Part shown: positions 1 through 12,300 of the stretch, in pieces
How positions within the stretch are numbered: the first letter of the stretch is position 1
How the letters are laid out: each line of letters opens with the position of its first letter
NCBI GenBank assembly: GCA_023014335.1
Contig: JAECYW010000008.1
Location: 3,038,001 to 3,102,000, forward strand
DNA: 64,000 nt
Source of the DNA: Galerina marginata
Lineage: Eukaryota > Basidiomycota > Agaricomycetes > Agaricales > Galerinaceae
Direction: 5' to 3'
The notes under the pieces: generated by a model
Databases searched by the model: none
What the model was told of the DNA's origin: nothing
The model's input: only the letters and a program-made list of their open reading frames with translations
Position numbers and translations under genes: made by a program

Positions 1-847
1 GTTTCCAAGGTTGTTGAAGAGCATTGCTCTATCAGGATGGTGTGGAGCCCGAAGAGTAAGACTTTCTCTGTACAATAAAATTGCCTCGTCGAGGTGAATT
101 TGCTGCCCACCAGAATCAAATTTAGCTCTCAGCCCAGCTGCAAGGTTCAAAAGCGAGTCGGGACGATCGGGATGGCCTGCAGGTCGCGACCGAAGACACT
201 GTTTGAATAATTCAATTGCTTCGTCAAGGTCTCGCCCCTTTCCTTTTTCCTGAAACCGAAGCCACAGCAGAACGCCAACATTTGTGAGGGAATCAGACCG
301 ATCAGGGTGGGGTGGAGGTCGCAGCTCAAGAACCTCGTTTTGTAGGGAAAATGCTTTATCAAAATCATCCTGCCGACCAGTTTGTCGAAAACGAATTGTC
401 AGTGCGTTTGCAAGGTTTTCGAGCGTCTTTACTCGATCTGGGTTGGCTCGAAGATCGCGAGCTTCTTCGTGCAATTTAATTGACTCCTCGAGATCATGGT
501 GTTGACCATTTTGATGGAATCGTGTCTGTAGCACCCAGCCAAGATTATCGACGGCAGTGGCATAACTTTCGCTGCCGCCAGGGATTTCTTTAAGGACTTT
601 ACGTAGCAAGGGTTCGGCTGTCTGCAGGTTGTCTACATTGCCTGACTCGTTGAACTGTTTACGCAGCTCAATCGCGAAGTTTAGCAACGATTCGTTGCTT
701 TGGTTGGCAGCGTTTTCGGTTGGTTTCGCACCTGGACCTAGAAAAAATGAAACAGTTTAAGAGTTTATCCATCGAGAGAATTTCACTGTAGACAAACCAT
801 GAGTGTCTCGTTTTACCTGTAAAGATATCATTTGTTAACGTGACCAT
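1..847 (-). CDS. Tetratricopeptide-repeat protein, 5' part, truncated by window edge
   Basis: Exons 847-817 and 737-1 (runs off the left edge), intron 816-738 with donor AG|GTAAAA and acceptor CTAG. The start at 847 gives a phase-1 junction that keeps frame; an alternative ATG at 932 runs into a stop unless another donor is used. From about residue 60 the protein shows repeats of about 45 residues with the signature 'A..L..E.L.LR...HPDR..SL.NLA..L' (for example HPDRSDSLTNVG and HPDRPDSLLNLA). This is the TPR type common in large Agaricomycete families, often found behind NACHT or CHAT domains. TPRs are helical protein-binding scaffolds. The C-terminal domain, which would tell the function, lies outside the window. 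Confidence 0.8.
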
Positions 848-1690
848 AATTCTTCATCATGGCTAAAAGACCTACTGGGGGCAGATGGTCCTCTTCTGGA
901 GGATAAGTAACACGCAGTGCATCGTTGTTCATATTGGCTGTTAACCTAAATTTAAATACCATCGTAATTCTCAACACCGATTCAGAATTTAGAACACGGC
1001 CGACGCACTTGAAAACTTGATTTCAATTTGAGGGTGATTACGATTACTCCGATTGACGAAAGTTGCAGGGGGTCAGAAAGAGGCAGAATTTGGTTGGACT
1101 TCTTGATTATATCGACGGTTGAAACGCGCAGTTGCCCACTGGCAGGTCAAATTTAAACCTTTCAATCAGTATCTGTCGGGCTTCTATTTAAATAATGTGC
1201 ACGACGGAATAGTCTGATGGTGATCATCAACTTTGCTGCACCGAGTGCTTGAAGAACAGAAGATGTCCAGTATTAGAACGCTGCACTGAACAACGATTTC
1301 TCGTCTGTGTGCGTGTGCAGGAAAATGAGTGAGAGGGTGTTCCCATGACTTGCTCAAGATCCTCCACCTAGACAAGAGACTAACCGTGTTGAAACCACCA
1401 CACGTTCTCTTTGCTAAAAATACCTGTGCCCACGAGATCATCGAATAATCATGGCTACAGGACAACGATGACACCCGGTTTCGTGGTGACGGAGACAAAA
1501 TGGGTCGTAAACCGGGCATGATTTTAACACGGGAAATCGCAGATAGATCAGCGCTCAAAACCAAGAACATAATGATAGAAGAGAGGTTTCGACACGCCTG
1601 GCTTTGACTCAGAAGATGCAGGCTAAAAGCTCCGTCGAGTAAGAGAGTCGCTGCGACAAGAGAGATATATCAATTTTTTTTTAAAAATTC
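848..1690. other. Intergenic, no gene recognised
   Basis: Only short, unconvincing ORFs occur here (the longest, 128 aa on the minus strand, has no recognisable motif). It includes the probable promoter of the TPR gene at 850-1000, without a clear TATA box. Confidence 0.4.
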
Positions 1691-3090
1691 CGGATTTCTA
1701 GGAAGACTTGGGTTGTTGCTCAGTCATGATCAGGATGATAACCCAGGCAGGGAGGAACGCAAGAACGTGGAGAATACGTAAAACTCGGCAACGTATTTCA
1801 ACCAAAGACTGGAATGAAGGCAGGAGAAGGAGATGAGCGTGAGCACATGATAAAGCGAGAGACGTCAGACGAGAAGAAGCAACCAAAAAAAGTGCCGAAT
1901 TCTCAGCCAACGGGCCATTCATATTATTCATAAGAGCAGCAAGGAGCTGAAGAAATCAACAGAGGACAAAGGGAAAAAATACAGCAAATCAGAGCAGCAA
2001 CCGAAGAACGCGAAAAGAAAGGCACTACTGCATTTAGACAGCGAACGCTGAACGGATAACAATGGCAGGCAATAGGTGAATGAATGAAAGTACCCAGATA
2101 CCGCTGCAAGACGCGAAATTGGTTTACATGGAGAGCTTTGACAGGACGCTAAAAAAAAAGGAACGGTCTCGTTTCGTGACAATTCGAGTTTCGCGCCGCC
2201 GAACTGGCATCTGTGTGTTAGAAACAAATCGTGAAAGAAAGCTTGAAGGAGAGAGAGAAGAAACGAGAAACGAGAAACGAGAAACAAGAAACGAGAAACG
2301 AGAAACGAGAAACGAGAAACGAGAAACGAGAAACGAGAAACGAGAAACGAGAAACGAGAAAACAGGCTGAAAAAACGAAGCCAAAACTGGGTCCAAGGTG
2401 GGTGGTGGCTCAAATTGATCTGATCTGACGAGGGCACCGAGGATCCGATGCAGGTCAGGGAGGGAGGCGGGCCGAATGATGACACCAAAGCCTAGATATT
2501 TGGAGAAGACATAGGCAAACGCAAGAAGTGCGAGGCACGAGAAAAAAAAATTGGGCACGAACATCCCAGAATTGAGAAGACGCGGCATGGAACTGAATGA
2601 ACCTGAGAGACAATAAACACTTCGAATGGAGATTGATGGGCAGCAGCGTGCTGGTCAATGGCCGTAGAAAACGACAATCAAAGAGGACGACAATTCGGAG
2701 AAATGCCTCAGACGCGGAACAGAGGGAAGAGCTACAAAAAACGCGAATTGCGTCAATTCAAGCCGGGACACGGAGAAGCTCAAAAATACAGGGAGAGGGC
2801 GTAGCAGAAAACTTGAGCCTCGAAGAGTCGAAAAATGGTCAAAAAAACGCGTAAAGAGCCGAAATCACGATACGGAAAACAGGAAGGGGCTTGGAAATCG
2901 GAAGGGTGCGATGCGCTGTGAAAGGAATGAGAACGAGCGAACGCTCCACCTCCGCTGGTGCAAGGAGGGGTAACGCCGGAATAGACCTTTGAAAGGAGGA
3001 CTAAAATCAACTGAATCCAAAGAACCTAAAACCTCGACGAAGCGAGAAAGCAAAAAAACCAAGAAAACAAGAAAGAGATGAAAGTAGATC
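1691..3090 (-). other. Purine-rich plus strand, probable decayed copy of the long BRCT-gene intron
   Basis: The plus strand is strongly A/G-rich, so the minus strand is pyrimidine-rich, like 10.7-12.8 kb inside the BRCT gene. It lies just downstream (in the minus direction) of decayed copies of BRCT exons 3 and 4, where the long intron would be expected. A short match supports common origin: about 20 nt at 2102-2121 resemble 11479-11498 around the shared core GCAAGACG. ORFs here are low-complexity translations of the skewed composition and are not called as genes. Confidence 0.45.
2259..2362. repeat. 7-bp tandem repeat (CGAGAAA)n
   Basis: About 14-15 nearly perfect copies of the 7-mer CGAGAAA, with one variant unit (CAAGAAA) near 2284. 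The 7-nt period makes every frame of either strand open across the array, which explains the repetitive ORF translations seen here. It is not a telomere-type unit. Confidence 0.95.
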
Positions 3091-3094
3091 CACT

Positions 3095-3990
3095 CACTGA
3101 GTAACCAGCGCCCAAAGATATTCGGGATAAAGATCGCGCCTAGTACGGAGGCAATGGGCTGCTTGAGGTTCTCGTGCGCCTCGCCTTGCAGTTTGTTATT
3201 GCTATCACCTGTGAAAGGAACGAGCAAGCGAGTGTGAGTTAAAGCAGAAAAATAGAAGCAGAGAAGGGACGGAGACGGAGACAATAATGCGAAGTATAAC
3301 GATGACAAGCCAGCGAGGCAGACTCAGTAAGGGTGGTGAACCTGAATTGGGTCAAGTCCTGCGTTGCCCAGCTCAACCACGACCCCGACCCCATCCTCAG
3401 TTTCAACCCGATCCAAGAAAACAGCACGAAAAAATACCCTGAATGCACAGGGAAGACCCATGAAAGAAACGAATACGGATCGTAGAAGATAACGGACATG
3501 ACTCCCGAAATACACAATCGGACGAGGTAGTGCAGGAGCGAGTGGGAGATGACGCCTTTGGCCTGAACGTGGAAGAACCATGCGAGGGTACTGATTGTTT
3601 CTGCAGCGCGGATGGCCCGTTGGGAAAGAAGTATGAAGAAGGCGCTGTGGGATGCAGAAAGATGAAGGAAGGAAGAACACAGTCCGCAAGCGGGTGGAAT
3701 GTGATAGGAGGAAAGCAGACAAAGACACAAATTACCTTCCACATTGCACTACTCCCAGTCTCTTTGCTTGCTCAATCCGTGCTGAGCTTTTCATACAAGC
3801 CGTGGAATGGCGATCCAAGAGATAAGAACGTTAAGACCTAGACAGGAGTAATAAACAATCAGAAAATGCGAGGTTCGACAACACAATAACACCTCACCAA
3901 GCTGTATCCTGCTAACACCCCTCACTACGTAGCAACAAGCGCCGTATTCTGCCTGACCATACTCTGGGGAAAAACCGCGCTGGATGCAAG
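3095..3990 (-). pseudogene. Decayed tandem copies of BRCT-gene exons 3 and 4
   Basis: Three blocks on the minus strand resemble exons of the BRCT gene at 6.3-14.9 kb. Positions 3990-3905 match the 3' half of exon 4 including its donor (CAGAATAC, GCGCT, GTTGCT, then TAGTGAG). Positions 3665-3500 match exon 3: TLAWFFHVQAKG against TLAWLFHVQSTG in the intact gene. Positions 3215-3095 match all of exon 4 from acceptor to donor, but with a 1-nt deletion after the AAC codon and an in-frame stop later. The order (exon 4 end, exon 3, exon 4) implies at least two tandem partial copies. No start, no long ORF and no exon-5 match were found, so I read this as a non-functional relic. Confidence 0.7.
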
Positions 3991-4998
3991 GGAGGGAGGA
4001 TGATGGATGTCCGATGCGAACGAAAGCAAGAGACCTGATGCCATCAAAACTTGGGAGGTCCGTCCATGGACCTAGGTCCTTGTCCCATACTCCATTAAGC
4101 ATGGTCAGCGTCTTTCCCTCTCTCTTTCCGAGTACGTCACTGTCCTGTAGTAATATGGCCCACCTTCTCACTCCCAAGAACGACTAAGTATTTTTCTGTC
4201 AGACTTGCTTGTCCGTCCAAAAAGTCTACTTCTACTACCAGTACCCTCTGGGCCTCTGGTGATTCGTCCAAAAGACGATGGTTAGACGGCGGGGTGGTAA
4301 CCCAAGATAATAGGTATATGCCCTTGAACGAGTACCTGTTTAGCCCGTTATATAGCTAACATCGGTTTGAATCCATGTGGTGATGCGGACTACAAGATGA
4401 TGAGCAAATTTAAATGCAAAAATGTCGTCAAACTGTACTCGCAAATGGTTTACTTCCGTGCTATAATTTCGTCCGGAATGATTCCATGCACAGATGTGTC
4501 CTTAAACTACTTATCTTTTTACCGCGCCGCCCCAAAAACCGTACAAGAATTTCAAGGACAGTAGAATCCTCGTATTTACACTCGATGCAAGTCTCCTTGG
4601 TGTGGGATATAAATTAGCGCCCAATGGTGGCTAGTTCCTTCCACACACCATTTTTTCGACCACAAGACCGGCTAATCCCAAGCCTAGGAACCTTGATGAT
4701 GATCATACAACCCGAGTTGAGCTGATCCCGATATCCCACCGATCACGTCTACCCAATATGGTCACAAAAGACCCCTTTATGGATGAACCCCACGAGCTTT
4801 TGATGGCAATAACTCTTGGGCGTCTCGGATCGCCGTGGCACCCCCGACGCCCAAGTGACGCCCCGGCGTCAGAAACATTACCACCATAGAGTCATCGATG
4901 AAGAGACACGGAAGGATTATGATTAAATGACGCAGGATGTCGTATTTTCCAGTTGCACCACGTCTGGTTGAGACTGTTTCTCTGCCCCCTAAATGAGC
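3991..4998. other. Intergenic, no gene recognised
   Basis: Nothing recognisable. The last 300 bases are the upstream region of the membrane-protein gene starting at 5073. Confidence 0.4.
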
Positions 4999-5005
4999 TA
5001 TATAA
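4999..5005 (+). promoter_or_regulatory. TATA box of the membrane-protein gene
   Basis: TATATAA, 68-74 bp upstream of the ATG at 5073. Confidence 0.65.
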
Positions 5006-5072
5006 GCGCAGTATTTCCTGTCGAATATGAATTGTAACAATCACTACTATCACTCCAACACTAAATCCAAAC

Positions 5073-5855
5073 ATGACTTCTTTTACTACGATTGTCGCCA
5101 GGATCTGGGCTTTGATTATTATTTTCGCTCCGCCCACGACGGCCTTCTCGCTCGCGCTTCTGGGAACCCCGCTTCCCCGCCTGTTGGCTTTCACCGCCGC
5201 CGTCACCATCGTTACTGTTATCATACAGGCACCTTTACAGTCGTTACCGTCCACCCGCAGCCGTCATGGGTTCGCACTTTCCAACTTCTACTTGACACTT
5301 CTCGTTGGCGCGTCCCTCTACTCGTCACTGGCAGGTGACTCTTCTTTTCTCTATCTACATATCCCTCTGCATTCTCACGCACTTATTGTGGTTCCACAGA
5401 GTTCAGCGCGGCGGACTTGCTGGTTTCAGCGCCATATTGGCTTGGGGGTGCTCTGGTCATCTTCTGGGTCATCAGCGTCTTCTTGAGCGTTGTCTTGTCC
5501 GGCCTCGGGCTGTCGGCAGATAGGCGGGGCTCTCTTGCGTCCATATCCGATCCCCGGGCCGTGCTAGCTTACTGGACGATGAGTATGGTGTCTGGCTGCC
5601 TGTGCTCGCGCCCCCCCGACCTCGAGACTGGCCATGGGGCAGACCCCGCCATCACCGCCGCTCCGACCATCACCGCTGCTCCCACCCTCTCTGTCCCTAA
5701 CACTGCTAGGACACCGCCCCCCGCATGCCCCCCTGCCAGTCAGGATAACTCTGTGAGTCTTCCTACTTATGCTGAAGCGGTACGTTCATTTCTTCATTCT
5801 GAAACTACTTGGAAACTTACTTTCCTATTTCCAGATGGTCAAGGCTGGCTTTTGA
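5073..5855 (+). CDS. Small multi-pass membrane protein, function unknown
   Basis: Three exons, 5073-5334, 5400-5779 and 5835-5855 (introns of 65 and 55 nt with GTGACT and GTACGT donors), give about 220 aa. The start ATG has A at -3 and a TATA box about 70 bp upstream. Hydrophobic stretches lie at about residues 8-30 (IWALIIIFAPPTTAF), 32-52, 70-88 and 100-125 (WLGGALVIFWVISVFLSVVL), so three or four membrane spans. A Pro/Thr/Ala-rich tail follows, ending in LPTYAEA and a short last exon MVKAGF. If the last intron were retained the frame would continue to 6139, but the donor and acceptor there are good. I do not recognise the family. Confidence 0.65.
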
Positions 5856-6307
5856 GTCACAGAACTCCACCAGTTTATGACGGTTGTGGGTTTCCTTCCG
5901 GGGATGGTTACATGGTTCAGGGCTTTGATTATGGCCGTTCGATTTATTCAAGTAGTACATATATATTTAGTAGACATGTAGAGCCACAAGAGATCGGCTT
6001 CATGGAGCAAAAAAATCATTTGGTATCACTTGCGCAATCGTACAGTCTACTCTTGAGTCTGGTCAAACAACCTCGCTTAGACAGGTGTTCATTTGTTTTC
6101 GGTCTCGTTCCCTTTCGTCATAACCTCGTTCGGCCGTAGAGATATCAGAACATACATTTCAAAACTTTTTACAGCGGAAAGTGTAACCAGTAAATCTATA
6201 GACACAGTCGGCCTAGCCAGCTCTCTAACTACAGAGTAGAAAGATACATCCACTCGCTAGCAAAATACATAACTTGAACCATAACTCAAAAACGTCAAGC
6301 GTCAAGA
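5856..6307. other. Convergent intergenic region
   Basis: 3' flanks of the plus-strand membrane-protein gene and the minus-strand BRCT gene; no further gene seen. Confidence 0.5.
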
Positions 6308-9300
6308 TCAAACCGGAATCAAAAAATCCTCCCTATCCCACTCCATCTCCTGCTGCAACGCCCCAGTCAACAAAAGTTCCTGCGAGTAAATCTTGATCCC
6401 CTGCGCCGCCAAAGGCCGCCAGATGGCGATATCCTCTTTACAAGATATAACATGTCGCGTCGTGAGAGCAACGTTGATGACGCGTACAGTCGGCGTCTGC
6501 GTCGTCACCTAGATAAAATTGACAACGAAAACATGGTGAACAACGAGAAGAGGAATATGCACCGACAAGAAAGGAAATGACGTACCTGGCCGCCACAAGC
6601 AACCACAACGTTTTTCAGCAGCTTCGCGTCGACTGGCACCCTTGGCGTGACGTAGAACGTATGGCCGGCTAGGAGCCTTCCCTGGTGCTCCTTGGCGCGT
6701 TTGAGCGATTCGGCGAGCTTGACGCCGTATTTGTCTTCACCAGTACGGTCTTTCAACGCAAAGTCTTTTTCCGCTAAACGAGTAGAACAGAGTCAGTAAT
6801 GGTGTTCACGGTTGGATCATAGATACACACGTAAAATCCGTTTCGCCCCCGCGCTCATTATCGCCCATTTGTCAGTGACGATCCACGGTGCCCTCGACGC
6901 GAGCGCACAGAGGAACTTCTCCGTTCTCACTACATGAGCAGCGACAAGGTGGGTGCATTCGTTGGGCCGCGAAGTGATCTTGACCCCGAGCTTGGTTAGG
7001 GCCTGTGGAACATGGACGTAAATATTAGACAGTGGGCAAAGAGACCAGATCGAGCGAACCTTGACGACATCCTCGCTTAGTGTCACTTGGGTCGTTAGAA
7101 TTACAATTCCAGCACCACCAGGCCTGTTATCGACGATATCAGTAAGGGTTTTTTCGGCACACGACCAGCAGTCAAAGGAGTACGTACACCTTGGCGCCAT
7201 CATCGACGTCCATATTGTCGTCATCGTCCACAAAAGCCGCCTTTTGTTTGCCTTTACCCTTCGCAGGTTTCTTAACCACAACAGCCTCCGCATCCTCTCC
7301 ATCGCTCAAACTGACCCGCCTCTTCTTCTTCTGCGGCTTCGCACCATCACCATCTTCACCCTCTTCGTCCTCCTCGTTCCCTCCACGTTTCTTCCTCTTC
7401 TCTCCATCCCTCTCCTTAATCTCATCGCCGTCCATCGCAAACGCCGTACTCGATCCCCTCCGCGCCTTCTTCAACTGCGCCTCGTACTGGAGGACATCAG
7501 GCATGATCGTCTCGCGCAGTCGCTGCGTGGCTTTAGCAGCAGCATTCCGGCGAGGATGGGACACGATCGCGGACGCGGTAGATCCAGACACGGAGGCGTT
7601 AGGCCCATCAACGTCCATCGGCGTTCCGTCATCGTCTGCGCGTCTGGGCTTGGATTTAAGCTTCGCGCTGGTCGTTGGGGCTTTGGACGTGGATGGACCG
7701 GCAACTGCGTTGGCGATGTTCTTGGACGCGGTGGACGGACCAGCAACGGCGTTAGCAGTGTTTTTGGACGCGGCCTTCTTCCCTTTGGTCATGACTGATA
7801 TCGAAGTAGTGGTGGCGACTGCTTTGGAGGGGCTAACGTGGGCCTGACCGGCTACAGCTTTGATGCTCTCGGTACGACCTAAGGCACGGGTGGTGCGTGG
7901 GCTGACGATGGCGTTGACCTCCTCTTCCTCCTCCTCGTCTTCATCCTCGGATTCTGGAGTGTCCGGAACACGAATGTTGGTGGCTTTCGACTTGGGCTGG
8001 GTCTTGGATTTAGTTGTCGTGGTTTTGGTAGTCGTCGACGGTTTGGCTTTCTCCTCCACTGCTTTCCCTTTCTTCGTTGTCGCCTTTGCCTTAGGGACCT
8101 CCTCTTCCTCCTCTTCCTCCTCCTCCTCCTCCTCCTCCTCGACGACCTTCTTCCCCTTGCCCTTTGCTTTGACACTGACGCGTTCCTTGGCCAAATCTTT
8201 GGCCACTGCTGCCGCCTTGGAGGGCGAAAGAGTCAAAGAAGGCAACAAGACCGACACGACACGCTTGGGCGTCGACGGGCCTGCCTTGGTCGACGTGGCA
8301 GCTGTCGACTTCTTGTTTTCCTTGTCTTTCGCGCCGCCCTTCCTCGGTGCCTCCTCCTCTTCTTCCTCTGGCTCAGTATCCGTTGGCGTAGCCGCCTTCT
8401 TGGCTTTGGCTTTCGTGGTCGTCGTAGTCGCTGGCTTGAGCTTGCCTTTAGCCTTCGACGTCGAGGGCTTCGCAGCCTCCTTCTCCTTTTCTTTTGCCTT
8501 CTCCTGGGCACGTTTTTCGGCTTTCGTAGGCATCATCGGCGCAGGAGGTAAAGAGTCGGAGTCGGAGTCTTCCGGTGGTGGTATTTCCTCCTCTTCCTCC
8601 TCCTCGTCATCTTCTTCTGTCGAGTAAACTCGTAGGGGTTTGGAACGCCCCTTCTCCTTCGCAGCCGGTTGAGCCTTGGCTTTGTCAGAGGAAGGTGTAG
8701 GTTTCGACTTGGAAGACGATTTGGTGGTCGTCTTGTTAGCCGGCTTCTTTGCGGGTGGTTCCCCCTCCCCCTCCTCTTCCTCCTCCGCAGACGACTGGAC
8801 CTCCCGCCTATTCTTAGCCTTCGACTTCGACTTATCCGACTTTTTCGTAACCACCACTTCCTCCTCCTGCGCTTTCTGCTTCTGCTTCTGCCCCTTCTTC
8901 AAGGCGGCCTTATTATCCGCCTTCTTCGGCTCCTCCTCCTCCTCCTCCTCCTCGCTCTCAACAACCAACTTCTCCTTGACCTCTTTCTTCTTCTTCACCC
9001 TCGTTCTAGCATCGCCTTTCGCCTGCATCTTCTTCGCCAGTGTACCACCCGCCGAAGTAGAAGGTCCAGCTGAAGCGGAAGCGGTTGGCTCTTTCTGAGG
9101 CGAGAGTTTGATAGGAGACGGCCCATTGCTTTTGGGCTTGCCCGATGGGCGCGACACAATTACGATGCTACCGTCGTCGTCGTCGTCTGCGGCAGCAGCA
9201 GCCTTCTTGTGCTCGTTGGTGACGCGCCGTACGAGAGGCTTCTTCTTGGGCGGCGGCGGAGGGGTAGGCTCGTCCTCCTCTTCCTCCTCCTCGTCTGCTG

Positions 9301-12300
9301 CAGGAGTAGGCGATGCCGGAGGAGACGGGGGAGGCGTCTCAGCACGACGGACGGGCTTCTTCTTGGACTTCTTCTCCTTTTGCTTATGCTTAGGCACCGG
9401 CGTGGGGGGCTGATCAATATCCATCTCGTCCTCGTCCTCGTCCTCATCCTGGTCGTCCTCCTCGACGACGTCTTCGTCTGCGTCCTCGATACTGGAGCTG
9501 GGCAACCTGCCCGGCTTAGGCTTCAATCTCGACTTCGAATTAGGCGTCGTGGTCGCTTTCTTCTTCTGCGGCGGCGGCGACGGCGATTGGACCTCCTCAT
9601 CCTCCTCCGAGCTAGGCTCTGGCTCTGGTATAGGTTTGGCCTTTGCCTTCGACTTGGCCTTCGATGAAGTAGTTGCAGCAGGAAGCGGGTCAACTTCTTT
9701 GGCTTTCGGCGTTGCCTTGGGTGTCGTCTTCGCCGTTGGTGTCGATTTGGATGCTGGCCTGGGCGTCGGTTTGGTTTTTGGCTTGGGTTTGGCCTTGGCC
9801 TTGCGAGCGTCCTCGTCAGAGCTGTCCTCTAGCTCAATAACGTCCTGCTCGAGCTCCTCCTTCTCGGACTCATCAGAGTTGTCGGACACCACTGCCTTCT
9901 TCTTGCCCTTCGTTCGATCCTTCTCCTTCTCCTTGCCGTTGACTTTAGCCTTGCTAGGAGTCGCGGCAGGCTTGACAGGCGACCGCGACGCCGACTTCGC
10001 CCTTGGCTTTGAAGAAGTTGGGACGTGCTCTTCTTCCACCTCTGCGTCTTCATCCACGTCAACAACCGCCTCGTCTTCTTCAACAGGTCCAAGTACGTCG
10101 TCGACGTGCCCATGATCATGCCCAAAGTCCATATCCACATCCACATCAAAGTCGTGATGCATGCCCGAGTGATCGACCTCCAAATCCAAATCATGGTCCA
10201 CGGTCATCTCCACCGGATCCGACACGAGCCCAGCAACCTCTTTCATGCTCGCCTCCGTCCCATTCGGCTGCTGCTGCTGCTGGTCGTCTTCCTCCATTCC
10301 CACATCTGGCTCATCCAGCTCATCTTCAAGCTCAGCCAACTCCTCAGCCTCCATCTCGATCCGACCCATCGCCTGGCCTTCCCTCAACGCCTCTCCATGG
10401 CGCTGGCCATTGACCACGACAGTATCTACGCCTCCGCCAGTGGTCGGTGCAGCTGGGACGACGCCGCCCACAAACACGCCTCTTTCGCCTAGGATCTTGC
10501 TGAAATCGATGCCTTCGGGGAAAATGATGTATTTTTCACGGGCCATGGTAAGGTTCCGCCATTGTACGAAGCAATCTTCGAGCCAGGTGTGGTTGACGAC
10601 AGGGATAGACCAGGACATTGCTTTGGTGGCTTTTGTGCCGGAAATACTGAAAAAAGAACGTGTTTGTTAGTATATTATTGAATGAAGGATAGAGACGTGA
10701 AGAAGAAAAAATGAATCATGAGGAAGGCAAAACATTAAGAATACGACAACGCCTTCCAGTTAAATAAAAAATGAAGAGAGCCACGAAATGACGTTTTCCG
10801 ATAAGAGCGATCGGAGGAGATCAAGAAGCAAGCATACGAAGTGGCTTGTAAAGGCTCAAAACAAAAGAGAAAAACGCGAAATCGAAGACGTGTCAAAAGG
10901 AAAAAAAAAGTCGACAACGTTAAGAGAAGAGAAACAGAAAACAACGCTGAAGATAAACACGATATGCAGACCAGAACACCAGGAGACAGGAAATAAAACA
11001 TCAGCAATCGCAGAGATAGATCCACGATGTGATGAAGGGTGATAACGACGACAACATGGCCGAAGGAAAAGCAGAAAGAAAGACAACGAAAGGGAAGAAA
11101 TAAAGGTCCAAAGGTGAAAGTAAAAATGCATGAAACGAGAAGAAATAGCAGCAACAAAAACTCGAAACGCGATTAACGCGCTACCCATACGACCGAACCA
11201 CGAAAATGCAAGATCCAAAAGAGCAAAAAAGCGGCAGTAAGAGCCAAGGACAAAAACACGGAAAAAAGTCATTGCTTTGAATTTGGACAGGGCAAAGCAA
11301 CAAGCTCAAGAAGGCGGTCAGAGTATCCAGAGAAGCTCCAGAAGACGAGAAACGGAAATAGAGCTTCAGGATGGACAGTAATCGTCAAGAACAAAGAAAA
11401 ACACGACGTGAAATGAAAAAAAGTTGCGAACCCGAAACTAAGAAGAAGACAATGGGGCAAAATGTGGATGTCCACAATATCGTTGCAAGACGCCAAAACT
11501 AAACCAAGAAGTCGTTGAAGGAAAGGGTTTGTAATGCGTCCACAAAGACGACAGAAAAAGCACCAAATGAGAAGAAAGTAAAAATCGCGAACAGGTCGGC
11601 GGTCGAAAGAAATTCAAAGAGCAAACAAAACTCGAGACGCTGCTCCAAGAACTGGGTGGAGCAACGAGATCATGACGCCATATGGTCAGAAAGGGAAGAA
11701 TGTAAGAAAGGAGGCCATCTAACGACATAAACCCATAAACCCCCCAGTATGGTCACAAACCGCGAAAAATGCAAAACAAACAGGCGAAGAAGGCTATGAG
11801 AAGCACCAAAAACGCGTCAAAACCCTGATGACCCGTCTGGTCAAGCACACGAATCGAAAAACAAGCAAAAAAGGTGGAAAAACGGAGCACGAAGGCAAAA
11901 AACACGAAAAGAAATGAAATGGAGGGAAAAAGACGAAATAGAACACTGAGACTAAACTAAAACCAAAACCGGCGAGCAGGCGATAAGCTCCTCCGAAATG
12001 AAGGATTCCAATAACGTCCGAAGGAGGTTGATAGCCATAAAAAGACGATCAACGAATATCGCATGGACGAGAAATGAAGAAAATGTTCCGTCCGAATCGG
12101 ATGGAGCTTGGTAGGCTGCAGCTGGTGGGTCGACGGGTGGGTCGACGGGCTCAAGAGACAGAGGAGATGGAAAAGGAAGAGGACTGGGACAACCTGAGCC
12201 GTCAAGAAGAAAGGAACCAAAAAACGCGTCACGCCACGTAGAGGAGGAGCAACATTGAGCGAGACAGAAAGCAAGAAAAGAAACCCTCCAAACAATCAAT

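Noticed and set aside
3239..3742. Apparent membrane protein (167 aa, minus)
   Set aside because: The only recognisable segment (TLAWFFHVQ) is a decayed copy of BRCT exon 3; the rest is pyrimidine-skewed intron-like sequence.
7191..10670. Long plus-strand serine-rich ORFs (up to 255 aa)
   Set aside because: They are the reverse frames of the Lys/Glu-rich BRCT exon 5; codons for Glu and Lys read backwards give Ser, Phe and Leu runs. No splice or start support.
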